DNA of 64,000 nucleotides from Roseomonas haemaphysalidis (GTDB lineage: Bacteria > Pseudomonadota > Alphaproteobacteria > Acetobacterales > Acetobacteraceae). The notes beneath the pieces were generated by a model, which did no database searches, had not been told where the DNA came from, and was given only the letters and a program-made list of their open reading frames with translations. The DNA lies in NCBI RefSeq assembly GCF_017355405.1, contig NZ_CP061177.1, positions 3,532,501-3,596,500 on the forward strand, read 5' to 3'. This document shows positions 56,496 through 64,000 of this stretch, one piece after another (position 1 is the first letter of the stretch; every line of letters starts with the position of its first letter). A program made the position numbers and the translations under genes.

Positions 56496-57245
56496 ATGAT
56501 CGTCCTCGTCACCGGCGCCACCGCCGGCTTCGGCGCCGCCATCGCCCGGCTTTACGCCCGGGAGGGTGCGCGCATCATCGCCGTCGGCCGCCGCCGGGAA
56601 CGGCTCGACGCGCTGGCCGCCGAGCTGGGTGCCGACCGCGTGCACCCCGTGGCGCTGGACCTGCGCGACACCGCCGCCATCGCCGCCGCCGTCGCCGCCC
56701 TGCCGGCGGACTGGGCGGAGATCGACCTGCTGGTCAACAACGCCGGCCTGGCCCGCGGCATCGCGCCCGCGCAGGAAGCGGATCTGGCGGACTGGGAAGC
56801 GATGATCGACACCAACACCAAGGGGCTGGTGGCGATGACCCGCGCCGTGTTGCCCGGCATGGTGGCGCGCGACCGGGGGCACATCGTCAACATCGGCTCC
56901 ACGGCCGGCGAATGGCCCTACCCGGGCGGCAACGTCTACGGCGCCACCAAGGCCTTTGTGCGCCAGTTCAGCCTGAACCTGCGCGCCGACCTGTTCGGCA
57001 CCCGCGTGCGGGTGACGGACATCGAGCCCGGGCTGGTGGGCGGCACCGAGTTCTCCAACGTCCGGCTGGGCGACGATGCCAAGGCGGCGGCGGTGTATGA
57101 CGGCGCCGACGCCCTGACGCCGGAGGACATCGCGGACGCGGTGCACTGGGTGGCGTCGCGCCCCGCGCGGGTCAACGTCAACACGCTGCAGGTGATGCCG
57201 GTGTGCCAGAGCTTCGGCCCGCTGCGGGTGCACCGCGGGTCCTAG
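56496..57245 (+). CDS. Short-chain dehydrogenase/reductase (YdfG-like)
   Basis: 249 aa. NADP-binding GATAGFGAAIARLYAREGA at the start with basic VGRRRERLDAL after strand 2 suggests NADPH. NNAGLA, the catalytic Ser in NIGSTAGEWPYPGG, and YGATK (Tyr-x-x-x-Lys) are intact. DIEPGLVGGTEFSNVR with the tail VNVNTLQVMPVCQSFGPL closely fits E. coli YdfG, which oxidises serine, 3-hydroxy acids and malonic semialdehyde-type substrates. Exact substrate inferred. It follows the YgjP gene by about 55 bases. Confidence 0.92.
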   Translation: MIVLVTGATAGFGAAIARLYAREGARIIAVGRRRERLDALAAELGADRVHPVALDLRDTAAIAAAVAALPADWAEIDLLVNNAGLARGIAPAQEADLADWEAMIDTNTKGLVAMTRAVLPGMVARDRGHIVNIGSTAGEWPYPGGNVYGATKAFVRQFSLNLRADLFGTRVRVTDIEPGLVGGTEFSNVRLGDDAKAAAVYDGADALTPEDIADAVHWVASRPARVNVNTLQVMPVCQSFGPLRVHRGS

Positions 57246-57287
57246 CCCGTCGCCGGGCCTGGGGCTGCGGAAAGGGCCGCTGCCCCC

Positions 57288-57629
57288 TCAGGCGGGCGGC
57301 GGCGTCCGGGCCAGCAGGCCCAGCTCGGCCAGCGCGGCCTTGGCTTCCTGGTCCAGCATCCGCACCGCGTCGGGGGCCGGCTGCGAATCGGGCGCCATGG
57401 CACGGCGCGCCATGGCTTCCAGCCGGAACGCGCCGATCGCGCCGGCGGCGCCCGCCAGCGCATGGGCGCTGCGGCGGTAGGCCTCCAGGTCCGGCACCCG
57501 CGACGCATCCATCATGCGCAGCACCAGCGCGCCGAGGTCGGTTTCAAAGGTGCGGACGACGTCGATGAACACGTCATGCGGGAGGTCGGCGGCCAATTGA
57601 CGGGCAATGGCGGGGTCGAGGGCATTCAC
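57288..57629 (-). CDS. HPt (histidine phosphotransfer) domain protein
   Basis: 113 aa, a four-helix bundle. The phospho-accepting His56 sits in YRRSAHALAGAAGAIGAFRLEAMAR, the HxLxG pattern of Hpt domains, and VVRTFETDLGALVLRMMDA is the preceding helix. Stand-alone HPt proteins pass phosphoryl groups from a hybrid kinase receiver to a response regulator. The hybrid kinase at 53111 is a plausible donor by proximity (inference), although the genes are convergent. Confidence 0.85.
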   Translation of the reverse strand: MNALDPAIARQLAADLPHDVFIDVVRTFETDLGALVLRMMDASRVPDLEAYRRSAHALAGAAGAIGAFRLEAMARRAMAPDSQPAPDAVRMLDQEAKAALAELGLLARTPPPA

Positions 57630-57710
57630 GCCGCGAAGGTTGCAAAACCCATCCGTGCGGTCAACGCAGGGATGTAGCGCACCGTTGTTTTTCGGCCATT
57701 TCCCGCCGCT

Positions 57711-58940
57711 TCACGCCCGGGGGTCGCGCAGGTGCTTGACCACCGCCAGCGCCAGCTGGGCACCGATGGCGCATCCGGCCATCACCAGCGCGGTGCCGAA
57801 TCCGGTGCCGATCTCGGCCAGCCCCGCCAGCAGCGTCATCAGCGCGCCGATCGCCATCTGCGCGGCGCCGACCACGCCCGAGGCGGTGCCGGCCAGTTGC
57901 GGCTGCACCGACAGCGCGGCGGCCAGCGAGTTGGGCTGCGAGATGCCGTTGCCCACGCCCACCAGCAACATGGGCAGAAAGAACGACACGATGGACAGCT
58001 CCACCGCCACCAGCCCGAGCACCGACAGCAGGGCGCCGCCGGTGGTCAGCACCAGCCCGTAGCGCAGCATGCGCGCGACGCCCAACCGGCCGGAATACCG
58101 TCCCGCCAGGAACGAGCCGGCGGCAAAGGCGACGGAGGTGACCATGAAGGCGATGGCATAGGTGCGCGGCGTATGGCCCAGCCCTTCCACCAGCACGCGC
58201 GGCGCGCCAGCCATGAAGGCGAAGAACACGCCGGAGGAGCAGCCGGTGACCACCGCGTAGCAGCAGAACAGCGGGCTGCGGAACAGCGTGGCATAGGCGC
58301 GCAGCATGCCGAACAGCCCGGGCAGCGGCTGCGCCTCGCGCAGCGTTTCCGGCAGGCGCGACAGGGTCAGGACCGGCAGCACGGCGCCCAGCGCGGCACA
58401 GGCGACCATGGTGGCGCGCCAGCCGAACAGGGCCTGCAACTCGGCCCCCACCAGAGGCGCCGCCATGGGCACCACTGTCATGCCCATCATCACGAAGCCG
58501 ATCTTGCTGGCCGCCTGGTCGCGCGGAAACACATCGCGGATCATGGCCCGCGTCATCACCATGCCGGCGCAGGCCCCCGCCGCCTGGGCGGCGCGGGCCA
58601 GCGTCAGCAGCCCGATGGAGGGTGCTGTCGCGGCGGCGACCGAGCCCAGCAGGTACACGGCGAGCCCCGCCAGCAACAGCGGCCGCCGCCCGAAGCGGTC
58701 CGACAGCGGGCCGTAGATCAGCTGCCCGAGCGCGATGCCGATCAGGTAGATGGTGAAGGTGAGCTGCGCGGCGGCATAGGGAACCTCGAAGTCGCGCGCC
58801 ACGAAGGGCAGCGCCGGCAGCATCACCTGCATGGTGAAGGGGCCGACGCCGGTCAGCAGGATCAGCAGCCAGACCGCCGGCAGCACCGGTGCCCGCAGCC
58901 GCGGCGCCGGTGCCTCGAAGCCGGCGTCCGGCGGGGTCAT
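57711..58940 (-). CDS. MFS drug-resistance transporter, Bcr/CflA type
   Basis: 409 aa with about twelve membrane segments. The pattern MQVMLPALPFVARDFEVPYAAAQLTFTIYLIGIALGQLIYGPLSDRFGRRPLLLAGLAVY is the Bcr/CflA signature, including motif A (GPLSDRFGRRP). QAAGACAGMVMTRAMIRDVF is motif C-like. It likely exports drugs or metabolites by proton antiport. Its ATG overlaps the HAD gene stop (ATGA), so it is the last gene of a pyrD-HAD-MFS operon. Confidence 0.93.
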   Translation of the reverse strand: MTPPDAGFEAPAPRLRAPVLPAVWLLILLTGVGPFTMQVMLPALPFVARDFEVPYAAAQLTFTIYLIGIALGQLIYGPLSDRFGRRPLLLAGLAVYLLGSVAAATAPSIGLLTLARAAQAAGACAGMVMTRAMIRDVFPRDQAASKIGFVMMGMTVVPMAAPLVGAELQALFGWRATMVACAALGAVLPVLTLSRLPETLREAQPLPGLFGMLRAYATLFRSPLFCCYAVVTGCSSGVFFAFMAGAPRVLVEGLGHTPRTYAIAFMVTSVAFAAGSFLAGRYSGRLGVARMLRYGLVLTTGGALLSVLGLVAVELSIVSFFLPMLLVGVGNGISQPNSLAAALSVQPQLAGTASGVVGAAQMAIGALMTLLAGLAEIGTGFGTALVMAGCAIGAQLALAVVKHLRDPRA

Positions 58941-59800
58941 GCGGTCCAGCGCAGGCTGCGCAGCGCCGCCACGGGGCGGACATGCTGGCGCGCCGCCTCG
59001 GCTTCCAGCAGCGCATCCGTGGGGTCGGCGCCCATGCTGTCGGCGGCCAGCCCGGTCATGGCCCAGACGGCATCGATGCCGGCGTTCTCTGCGCCCAGCA
59101 GGTCGGTGTGCGGCGTGTCGCCGATCGCCACCACGCGGCCGGGGGCCACGCCCAGCGTGCTCAGCACGGTCTGGTAAACCATCGGGTCAGGCTTGCCGAT
59201 CTCCATGACGTCGCCGCCCAGCTCCTGGTAACGGTCGGACAGCGCGCCGGCGCAGATCAGCCGCACGCCACCCACCATCACGGCGCGGTCCGGGTTGACG
59301 CAAAGCATCGGCAGATTGTGGCGGGCGCAATCCTCCAGCAGCGGCTGGTAGGGATCGGCGCTGGCGGCGCCGCGTTCCAGGTCCGGGCCGGTGTTGAGCA
59401 GCCAGCCGGCCTCGGCGGGGGTGGCCACCCGCACCAGCGGCAGCTTCTCCACCACCGACAGGTCGCGCTCCGGCCCGATATGGAAGGCATCGCCCCGGAG
59501 CGCCGCGAACCACGGGTGGCTGCGGTCGCGCAGCATGGTCCAGGCCACCTCGCCACTGGTGACGATGCCGTCATACAGCGTGGCGTCCAGCCCCATCGCG
59601 GTCAGCTGGTCGGCAACAAACCAGGAGCGGCGCGGCGCATTGGACAGCAGCACGATGCGCTTGCCCCTCGCCCGCAGCTCGCGCAGGGCTTCGGGAACGC
59701 CGGGGTAGGGCTTCTGCCCGTCATGCAGCACGCCCCAGATGTCGAGCACGAAGCCATCGTAGCGCTCGGCCAGCTCGGCCGCGGTTTCCAGCATGCGCAT
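58937..59800 (-). CDS. HAD-superfamily class IIA hydrolase (TIGR01459-like)
   Basis: 287 aa from ATG 59800. HAD motif I is FVLDIWGVLHDGQKPYPGV, with the nucleophile Asp20; motif II is IVLLSNAPRRS; a C2 cap follows; motif IV is VVAIGDTPHTDLLGAENAGIDAVW, preceded by EIGKPDPMVY (motif III Lys). The DIWGV/LHDG pattern fits the small alphaproteobacterial NagD-like group. Substrate unknown. It overlaps pyrD upstream and the MFS gene downstream in ATGA junctions. Confidence 0.9.
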   Translation of the reverse strand: MRMLETAAELAERYDGFVLDIWGVLHDGQKPYPGVPEALRELRARGKRIVLLSNAPRRSWFVADQLTAMGLDATLYDGIVTSGEVAWTMLRDRSHPWFAALRGDAFHIGPERDLSVVEKLPLVRVATPAEAGWLLNTGPDLERGAASADPYQPLLEDCARHNLPMLCVNPDRAVMVGGVRLICAGALSDRYQELGGDVMEIGKPDPMVYQTVLSTLGVAPGRVVAIGDTPHTDLLGAENAGIDAVWAMTGLAADSMGADPTDALLEAEAARQHVRPVAALRSLRWTA

Positions 59801-60858
59801 CAGGCGTCCACTCCCACGGCGTCGGCGACCTGGGAAAACCCGTCGCGCTTGAGCAAGGCGGCGAGGCCCTGCTTGAGGTCCGGCACCAGGCGCGGGCCGG
59901 CATAGGCGAAGGCGGCGTAGACCTGCACCAGCGCGGCGCCGGCGCGGATCTTCTCGTAAGCCTGCTCCGGCGTGGCGATGCCGCCGCAGCCGATCAGCAC
60001 CAGCCGCTTTCCCGCCAGCCGCCGCACGCGGCGCAGCAGGATGGTGGCAGGCGCGAACAGCGGCGCGCCGGACAGGCCGCCGGTTTCGGCACGGTGCGCG
60101 CTGGCCAGGCTGGGCGGGCGGGCGATGGTGGTGTTGGACACGATCAGCCCCGCCACGCCGTGCTCCACGCAGGTCTCGACCAGGCCCGGCAGCGCTTCTT
60201 CCGCCAAGTCGGGGGCGATCTTCACCAACACGGGCGGGCGGCGCTGCGCATGGGCGCGGGCGGCGGCGATGGCGGCCAGGATGGCGGCCAGCCGCGCCTC
60301 GCCCTGCAGGTCGCGCAAGCCAGGGGTATTGGGCGAGGACACGTTGACCGTGACGTAATCGGCATAGGGCGCGACGCCGAGGTACAGCTCGGGGTAGTCG
60401 CGCTCCGGCTCGGCGCCATCCTTGTTGATGCCGATGTTGGCGCCGAGCACGGACGGCAAGGGCCGCGGCAAGGCCGCCAGCCGGGCCGCGAAAACCTGCA
60501 GGCCGAGGTTGTTCATGCCCATGCGGTTGATCACCGCGTTGTCCTGCTCCAGCCGGAACAGCCGCGGTTTGGGATTGCCGTCCTGCGGCCGCGGCGTGAC
60601 GGTGCCCGGCTCCACGAAGCCGAAGCCCACACGCATCAGCGCGGCGACGGCCTGGGCGTTCTTGTCGAAGCCGGCGGCGAGGCCGAGGGGATTGCGGAAG
60701 TCGAGCCCCAGCACGCGGGTGGCCAGCACGGGGTCGTCCGCGCCGGAGTCGCGGCCGGCGAGGCCGAGGCCGAGCGCTTTGAGCGCCAGCCCATGGGCGC
60801 GTTCGGGGTCCATGCCGCGCATCAGCGGCATCAGGGCGGAAGCGATGGCAGGGGTCAT
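59800..60858 (-). CDS. pyrD: Dihydroorotate dehydrogenase (quinone), class 2
   Basis: 352 aa from ATG 60858. It oxidises dihydroorotate to orotate in pyrimidine synthesis, passing electrons to membrane quinones. The N-terminal helical segment (ALMPLMRGMDPERAHGLALKALG) is the class 2 membrane-contact region. The catalytic Ser is in VNVSSPNTPGLRDLQ; FMN contacts include GLAAGFDKNA, VKIAPD and GCGGI. It starts a three-gene overlapping operon; the divergent DMT exporter gene lies about 105 bases away. Confidence 0.96.
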   Translation of the reverse strand: MTPAIASALMPLMRGMDPERAHGLALKALGLGLAGRDSGADDPVLATRVLGLDFRNPLGLAAGFDKNAQAVAALMRVGFGFVEPGTVTPRPQDGNPKPRLFRLEQDNAVINRMGMNNLGLQVFAARLAALPRPLPSVLGANIGINKDGAEPERDYPELYLGVAPYADYVTVNVSSPNTPGLRDLQGEARLAAILAAIAAARAHAQRRPPVLVKIAPDLAEEALPGLVETCVEHGVAGLIVSNTTIARPPSLASAHRAETGGLSGAPLFAPATILLRRVRRLAGKRLVLIGCGGIATPEQAYEKIRAGAALVQVYAAFAYAGPRLVPDLKQGLAALLKRDGFSQVADAVGVDA

Positions 60859-60964
60859 GACGAGGCCGCTTGTGCACCGCCGCGCGCGCCAAGGGAAGCC
60901 CACGACCTTGCATCCCGCGCCCGGCCATGGCTCATGCCGGGCGGGGAAACACAGGGAACGCCGC

Positions 60965-61816
60965 GTGCAGGGCCCGTTGCTGATGCTGGCCGCGCTCGGC
61001 CTGTTCGCGCTGCTGGACGCCAACAGCAAGCTGCTGTCCGGCGCTTATCCGGTGGCGCAGGTGGTGCTGATCCGCCACGTGACGATGCTGGCGCTGCTGC
61101 TGGCGGCACGGCTGCTGCGGCCGGGGCTGGGCGGCGCGCTGGGCACCGCGCACCCCATGCTGCACCTGCTGCGCGCCGCCGCCATGCTGGGATCGGCGCT
61201 GGGCTTCTTTCTGGCGCTGCGCGAGATCCCGTTGGCCGAGGGCTATCTGGTGTATTTCACCGCCCCCTTCATGACGCTCGGGCTCGCCGCGCTGCTGCTG
61301 GGCGAGCCGGTGCCGCGGGCGGTGTGGGGATGGAGCCTGCTGGGCTTCGCGGGGGTGCTGGTCGCCATGGCGCCCGGGCTGCGGGCCGGCGGCAGCGCCG
61401 GCGCCTATGCCTTCGCCTTGCTCGGCACCGTGTCCTACGCCGTGGTGCTGACCATCAACCGCCGGCTGCGGGCCGAGGCGGGCGTGGCGCGGCTGATCCT
61501 GTGGTCCGCCCTGCCCGGCGGGTTGGTGCTGCTGCCTTTCGCGGCTAGCGGCTGGGTGCCGCCGCCCAGCGCCGACTGGATGGCGCTGGCGGCCAACGGG
61601 TTGCTGGCCGGCACCTCCACCATCTGCCTGGCGCTGGCCTTCCGCTTCGCCACGGCGGCGCGGCTGGCTCCGCTGGAGTTTTCCGCGCTGCTGTGGGCCG
61701 TGATGCTGGATGTCGCGATCTGGGGGGTCTGGCCGGCGGCGGAAACCCTGGGGGGCGCGGCCATCGTGGTGCTGGCCTGCGCGATGAGCCAGCGGGCGCA
61801 GGGGCGCGAGGGCTAG
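60965..61816 (+). CDS. DMT superfamily permease (EamA-type)
   Basis: 283 aa from a GTG at 60965, which has AGGGA about seven bases upstream; no in-frame ATG suits. Ten membrane segments form two EamA repeats: LLMLAALGLFALLDANSKLLSG to about residue 135, then AFALLGTVSYAVVLTINRRL to about 275, with the internal-repeat signature LREIPLAEGYLVYFTAPFMTLGLAALLLGE. These usually export amino acids or metabolites. Substrate unknown. Confidence 0.9.
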   Translation: MQGPLLMLAALGLFALLDANSKLLSGAYPVAQVVLIRHVTMLALLLAARLLRPGLGGALGTAHPMLHLLRAAAMLGSALGFFLALREIPLAEGYLVYFTAPFMTLGLAALLLGEPVPRAVWGWSLLGFAGVLVAMAPGLRAGGSAGAYAFALLGTVSYAVVLTINRRLRAEAGVARLILWSALPGGLVLLPFAASGWVPPPSADWMALAANGLLAGTSTICLALAFRFATAARLAPLEFSALLWAVMLDVAIWGVWPAAETLGGAAIVVLACAMSQRAQGREG

Positions 61817-61826
61817 CCGGGCCGCG

Positions 61827-62183
61827 CTACGGAATCTCGTCCGGAAACACGTGCTGCCCGTCCTGGCCCAGCGGCAGAGGCACAGCGGACCGCAAGGCGG
61901 ACAAGGGCAGAACGTCATAGAGGTGGGGGAAAAGGCCGGGGCGGCTGCCGCCGGCAGCAGGCTCCCACCGCAAGGCCGCGCCGAGCAGCGCCGCATCAGC
62001 CGCCAGCAGCCACAGCCCATGCTGGCCGGCGCGGTGCTTGCGCGCGCTGGCGCGAAGCTGCGCCGCGGTGGAGAAATGCAGAAAGCCGTCGCGCTGGTCA
62101 TCGGCGCTGCCGCGGTAGCACCCTGCCGCCTGCGCCGCGGCCCAATCGGCGGCCTGCACCATGGTATAGATCACGGGTTCCAT
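61827..62183 (-). CDS. DUF952 family protein
   Basis: 118 aa. The family pattern is clear: VIYTMVQAADWAAAQAAGCYRGSADDQRDGFLHFSTAAQL at the start (DGFIHxS motif) and FPHLYDVLPLSALRSAVPLPLG near the end. DUF952 proteins are small cytosolic proteins of unknown function, structurally related to ADP-ribosyltransferase-like folds. The gene is convergent with the DMT permease gene, ten bases apart. Confidence 0.88.
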   Translation of the reverse strand: MEPVIYTMVQAADWAAAQAAGCYRGSADDQRDGFLHFSTAAQLRASARKHRAGQHGLWLLAADAALLGAALRWEPAAGGSRPGLFPHLYDVLPLSALRSAVPLPLGQDGQHVFPDEIP

Positions 62184-62224
62184 GACGTCAGGTTAGCGGC
62201 AGCTCGGCCAGCGCGACAAGTTCC

Positions 62225-62701
62225 CTATTTGTTCCCACGCTGGGTCACCGCTTCGGCCGCGTAGAACAGAAATCCGCCGAGTTCGGCACAGGGCGTGCGG
62301 GCGATGGCCCAGTTGGGCAGGTCGTCATCGGCGTGATGGTGGGTCGCGCCAAAGGTCGGGTCTGCCAGCAGGCCGGCCATGGCACGGGTGGCGATGCGGC
62401 GGCACATGGCCAGCGCCGGGTCGCCCGCCGGCGCGGCCAGCACCATCAGGTGGCGCGGGTGGCGCGGATTCCAGCAGGAATACTGGAACGGCGCGCGGCA
62501 CACGCCGGCGACGCCCTGCCCCCAGCGCGCGGCTTCCCCGGCCTCGGCGCGCTTCACGCGGTTCATGACCACGGCCGCCAGCGCCTCGATGGAACGGACC
62601 GAGCGGGTGCCGGCCTCCGCCCACAGCGTGAGCGCGAAGATGTCCGCCGGCGCCAGGGCGCGGGCGGCGGGGGTGGTCTGGGTGGGGGAGATCGCGTTCA
62701 T
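62225..62701 (-). CDS. SleB-type cell wall hydrolase
   Basis: 158 aa. It matches the Hydrolase_2/SleB fold: LTLWAEAGTRSVRSIEALAAVVMNRVK with the catalytic Glu, QGVAGVCRAPFQYSCWN and ATHHHADDDLPNWA. Such enzymes cleave peptidoglycan glycan strands. There is no signal peptide, so export would need a holin or another route. The ATG overlaps the stop of the upstream small membrane-type gene (ATGA), giving a hydrolase plus membrane protein pair like a phage lysis module. Its C-terminal GGFLFYAAEAV is complete. Confidence 0.88.
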   Translation of the reverse strand: MNAISPTQTTPAARALAPADIFALTLWAEAGTRSVRSIEALAAVVMNRVKRAEAGEAARWGQGVAGVCRAPFQYSCWNPRHPRHLMVLAAPAGDPALAMCRRIATRAMAGLLADPTFGATHHHADDDLPNWAIARTPCAELGGFLFYAAEAVTQRGNK

Positions 62702-63090
62702 GCCCGGTCCTCGTTCCGCCAGCCGCGCTGGGGATGCTGTTGTTGCGCCGCCACCGCCGCCGCCGCCGCCGTGGCGGCCCGCGTCGCGGCATCCAGTTTT
62801 TCCTCGATCCGCAGCAGCTGCTGCGTCAGCCGCTGGTCCACGTCGCGGATCAGCGACAGCGGCACGTAGGTGCGCGCGACCTCCAGCTTGAAAGCGGCCA
62901 GCTCGTCCCGCGTGCGGGACAGCGCGTCGTCGCCGGGCGGGCGGGGCTGGGGCGGTGGCGGGTCAGCGCCCTCGGCCTGGCGGTCGGAGAGGCCACGGCG
63001 CAGGCCGTGCATCATCCAGAACAATGCCGCCATCATCGGTGCCTGCACAGCTGTGGCGAGCATCTGTGGCTCCATCTCTGCGGGGATCAT
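62698..63090 (-). CDS. Small protein with membrane segment and coiled coil, lysis-pair candidate
   Basis: 130 aa from ATG 63090. A hydrophobic helix near the start (MLATAVQAPMMAALFWMMHGL) is followed by a Pro-rich hinge, then a long amphipathic region (RDELAAFKLEVARTYVPLSLIRDVDQRLTQQLLRIEEKLDAATRA) that should form a coiled coil. KLEVARTYVP-type segments occur in phage and gene-transfer-agent accessory proteins. Translation is coupled to the SleB hydrolase downstream. A holin- or spanin-like role is inferred from layout only. Confidence 0.6.
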   Translation of the reverse strand: MIPAEMEPQMLATAVQAPMMAALFWMMHGLRRGLSDRQAEGADPPPPQPRPPGDDALSRTRDELAAFKLEVARTYVPLSLIRDVDQRLTQQLLRIEEKLDAATRAATAAAAAVAAQQQHPQRGWRNEDRA

Positions 63091-63186
63091 GCGGCCCTCC
63101 TCGGCCTCCTTGAACGAAAAGGGCGCCGGGGCCACCCTGGAAGCAGGGGGCCGCCGGCGCCCTGCGGCAACCAGTGGTGTGATACG

Positions 63187-63411
63187 ATGTGGAACGAACC
63201 CTATCTCGAAACCTGCTGCCGCTCGGCGCTGCACCGCCTGACGCTGGTGGGGCGCCTGGGACGGCCCGAAGGGCTCAAGGATGGCCCGTGCCTGGAACGC
63301 CTGACCCAGATGGGACTGGCCGAACAAGGCACGGACAGCCGCTTCCGCATCACCGCGCCCGGGCGGGCACGGCATGCGGAGGAAATCGTCAAGGTGAAGA
63401 AGGTGGCATGA
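63187..63411 (+). CDS. Small hypothetical protein
   Basis: 74 aa from ATG 63187. It reads MWNEPYLETCCRSALHRLTLVGRLG, then LERLTQMGLAEQGTDSRFRITAPGRARHAEEI, which resembles a compact winged-helix unit (a helix, then a strand pair RFRITAPGR as in small phage or MarR-like regulators). That resemblance is weak. It is divergent from the lysis-pair candidate genes. Function unknown. Confidence 0.5.
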   Translation: MWNEPYLETCCRSALHRLTLVGRLGRPEGLKDGPCLERLTQMGLAEQGTDSRFRITAPGRARHAEEIVKVKKVA

Positions 63412-63493
63412 TCGCCAGGGCGGCGGGCATAGTTCGCCCGCTGACAAGCTCAGGCTTAAAAGGCTTTTTGTCCTAACGCAAGCTAAAATTTTA

Positions 63494-64000
63494 TCATTCG
63501 CATCGGCGATAGGCGACCATTCCTGCGGGTGGTGGCCCCTCGCCGGGCACGGCCAGCAGCAGTTCGGATTGCACGGCACAGCATCCGGCGAAGTCGGCGG
63601 TCACCTCGGCCTCTACCAGAGCGATCTGCTGCTCGTCGTCGGCAGCGGGCTGACGGTCGAAAACGGCCCGCAGGCCAGCCCTATGGCCGCGCAGGTCCAG
63701 CGACACCAGCATCAACGCCAAGCCTCGCGGGGTCTGTCCGATCAAGGCGCGGCGGGCGGACCAGGCAAGGTCCGCCAGCCATTCGAAGCGGGCCTCGGCG
63801 CCCCAGGGGGCGGCGGCGAAGCCGGGCGGACGCGCGGGGATGAAGCGGCGGCCGCCCGGCAGGTCGAGGATCATGCCGCAGGTGGTCGGCGCTTCCCGCC
63901 CGCCGCGGAAGCGGAAGGTGCCGATCGGGTCGCGGCCGGTATCGAACCAATCCACCGGCAAGGGTGAGAGGTGGGACGGACAGGGCATCAACCGGGCCAT
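63494..64000 (-). CDS. Hypothetical protein, at window edge
   Basis: 168 aa from an ATG at the last base of the window; it could start further upstream outside. A soluble protein without signal or membrane segment. Readable parts are HLSPLPVDWFDTGRDPIGTFRFRGG, GMILDLPGGRRFIPARPPGF and a Glu-rich C-terminal segment (DDEQQIALVEAEVTADFAGCC). I do not recognise the family. The 80-base gap before it (63412-63493) is AT-rich. Confidence 0.5.
   Translation of the reverse strand: MARLMPCPSHLSPLPVDWFDTGRDPIGTFRFRGGREAPTTCGMILDLPGGRRFIPARPPGFAAAPWGAEARFEWLADLAWSARRALIGQTPRGLALMLVSLDLRGHRAGLRAVFDRQPAADDEQQIALVEAEVTADFAGCCAVQSELLLAVPGEGPPPAGMVAYRRCE

Overview
The window is high-GC (roughly 70%), gene-dense DNA from an alphaproteobacterium. 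Gene content points to Rhodospirillales, most likely Acetobacteraceae of the Roseomonas type. Supporting signs are an RNase E with a large acidic insertion inside its S1 domain, cobS-cobT next to bolA and a DnaJ-like gene, an aroK-aroB fusion, ArgJ, AccA, XerD, MmcB and class 2 PyrD. This assignment is inferred from gene families and not from a marker gene.

Layout: 1-11.5 kb holds envelope and periplasmic functions (CBS-domain protein, lipoprotein serine protease, aldo/keto reductase, gamma-glutamyltranspeptidase-like lipoprotein with a coupled aminotransferase, DsbA-like protein, aspartoacylase-like hydrolase, peptide-type ABC binding protein, MoCF-domain protein, GNAT-Nudix fusion). 11.5-19.4 kb carries rne, an amidase and secA. 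19.5-21.1 kb is a less GC-rich two-gene cassette of unknown function. 21.3-28 kb is housekeeping: parvulin, argJ, accA, xerD and aroKB. 28-34 kb holds a TPR/hydrolase gene coupled to bolA, a J-domain gene, and cobS-cobT for aerobic cobalt insertion in B12 synthesis. 35.0-36.3 kb is an AT-rich acyltransferase gene that looks transferred. 36.3-40.8 kb has a degenerate sensor kinase, rpmB, an Atm1-type ABC exporter and a Tnr3-like Nudix gene. 41.3 kb is a PEP-CTERM protein behind a near-perfect sigma-54 promoter. 42-57 kb has a SYLF lipoprotein, phosphatases, hldE, dgt, mgtE, a tautomerase, asd with a structured leader, mmcB, a cupin, and a hybrid histidine kinase coupled to a YgjP-type metalloprotease. 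57-61.8 kb has an HPt protein, a tightly overlapping pyrD-HAD-MFS operon and a DMT exporter. The end holds a SleB-type cell wall hydrolase coupled to a small membrane protein, plus unknown genes.

Most of the sequence is ordinary chromosome. The items most worth a second look are: (i) a family of long intergenic inverted repeats placed directly after stop codons, each arm looking like an intrinsic terminator; (ii) a Thr/Ile-rich short ORF with mutually exclusive hairpins upstream of asd; (iii) the orphan PEP-CTERM gene with its sigma-54 promoter and a 7-bp inverted repeat next to it; (iv) the unrecognised two-gene cassette at 19.6-21.1 kb. No CRISPR array, rRNA, tRNA, insertion sequence or complete prophage was seen.
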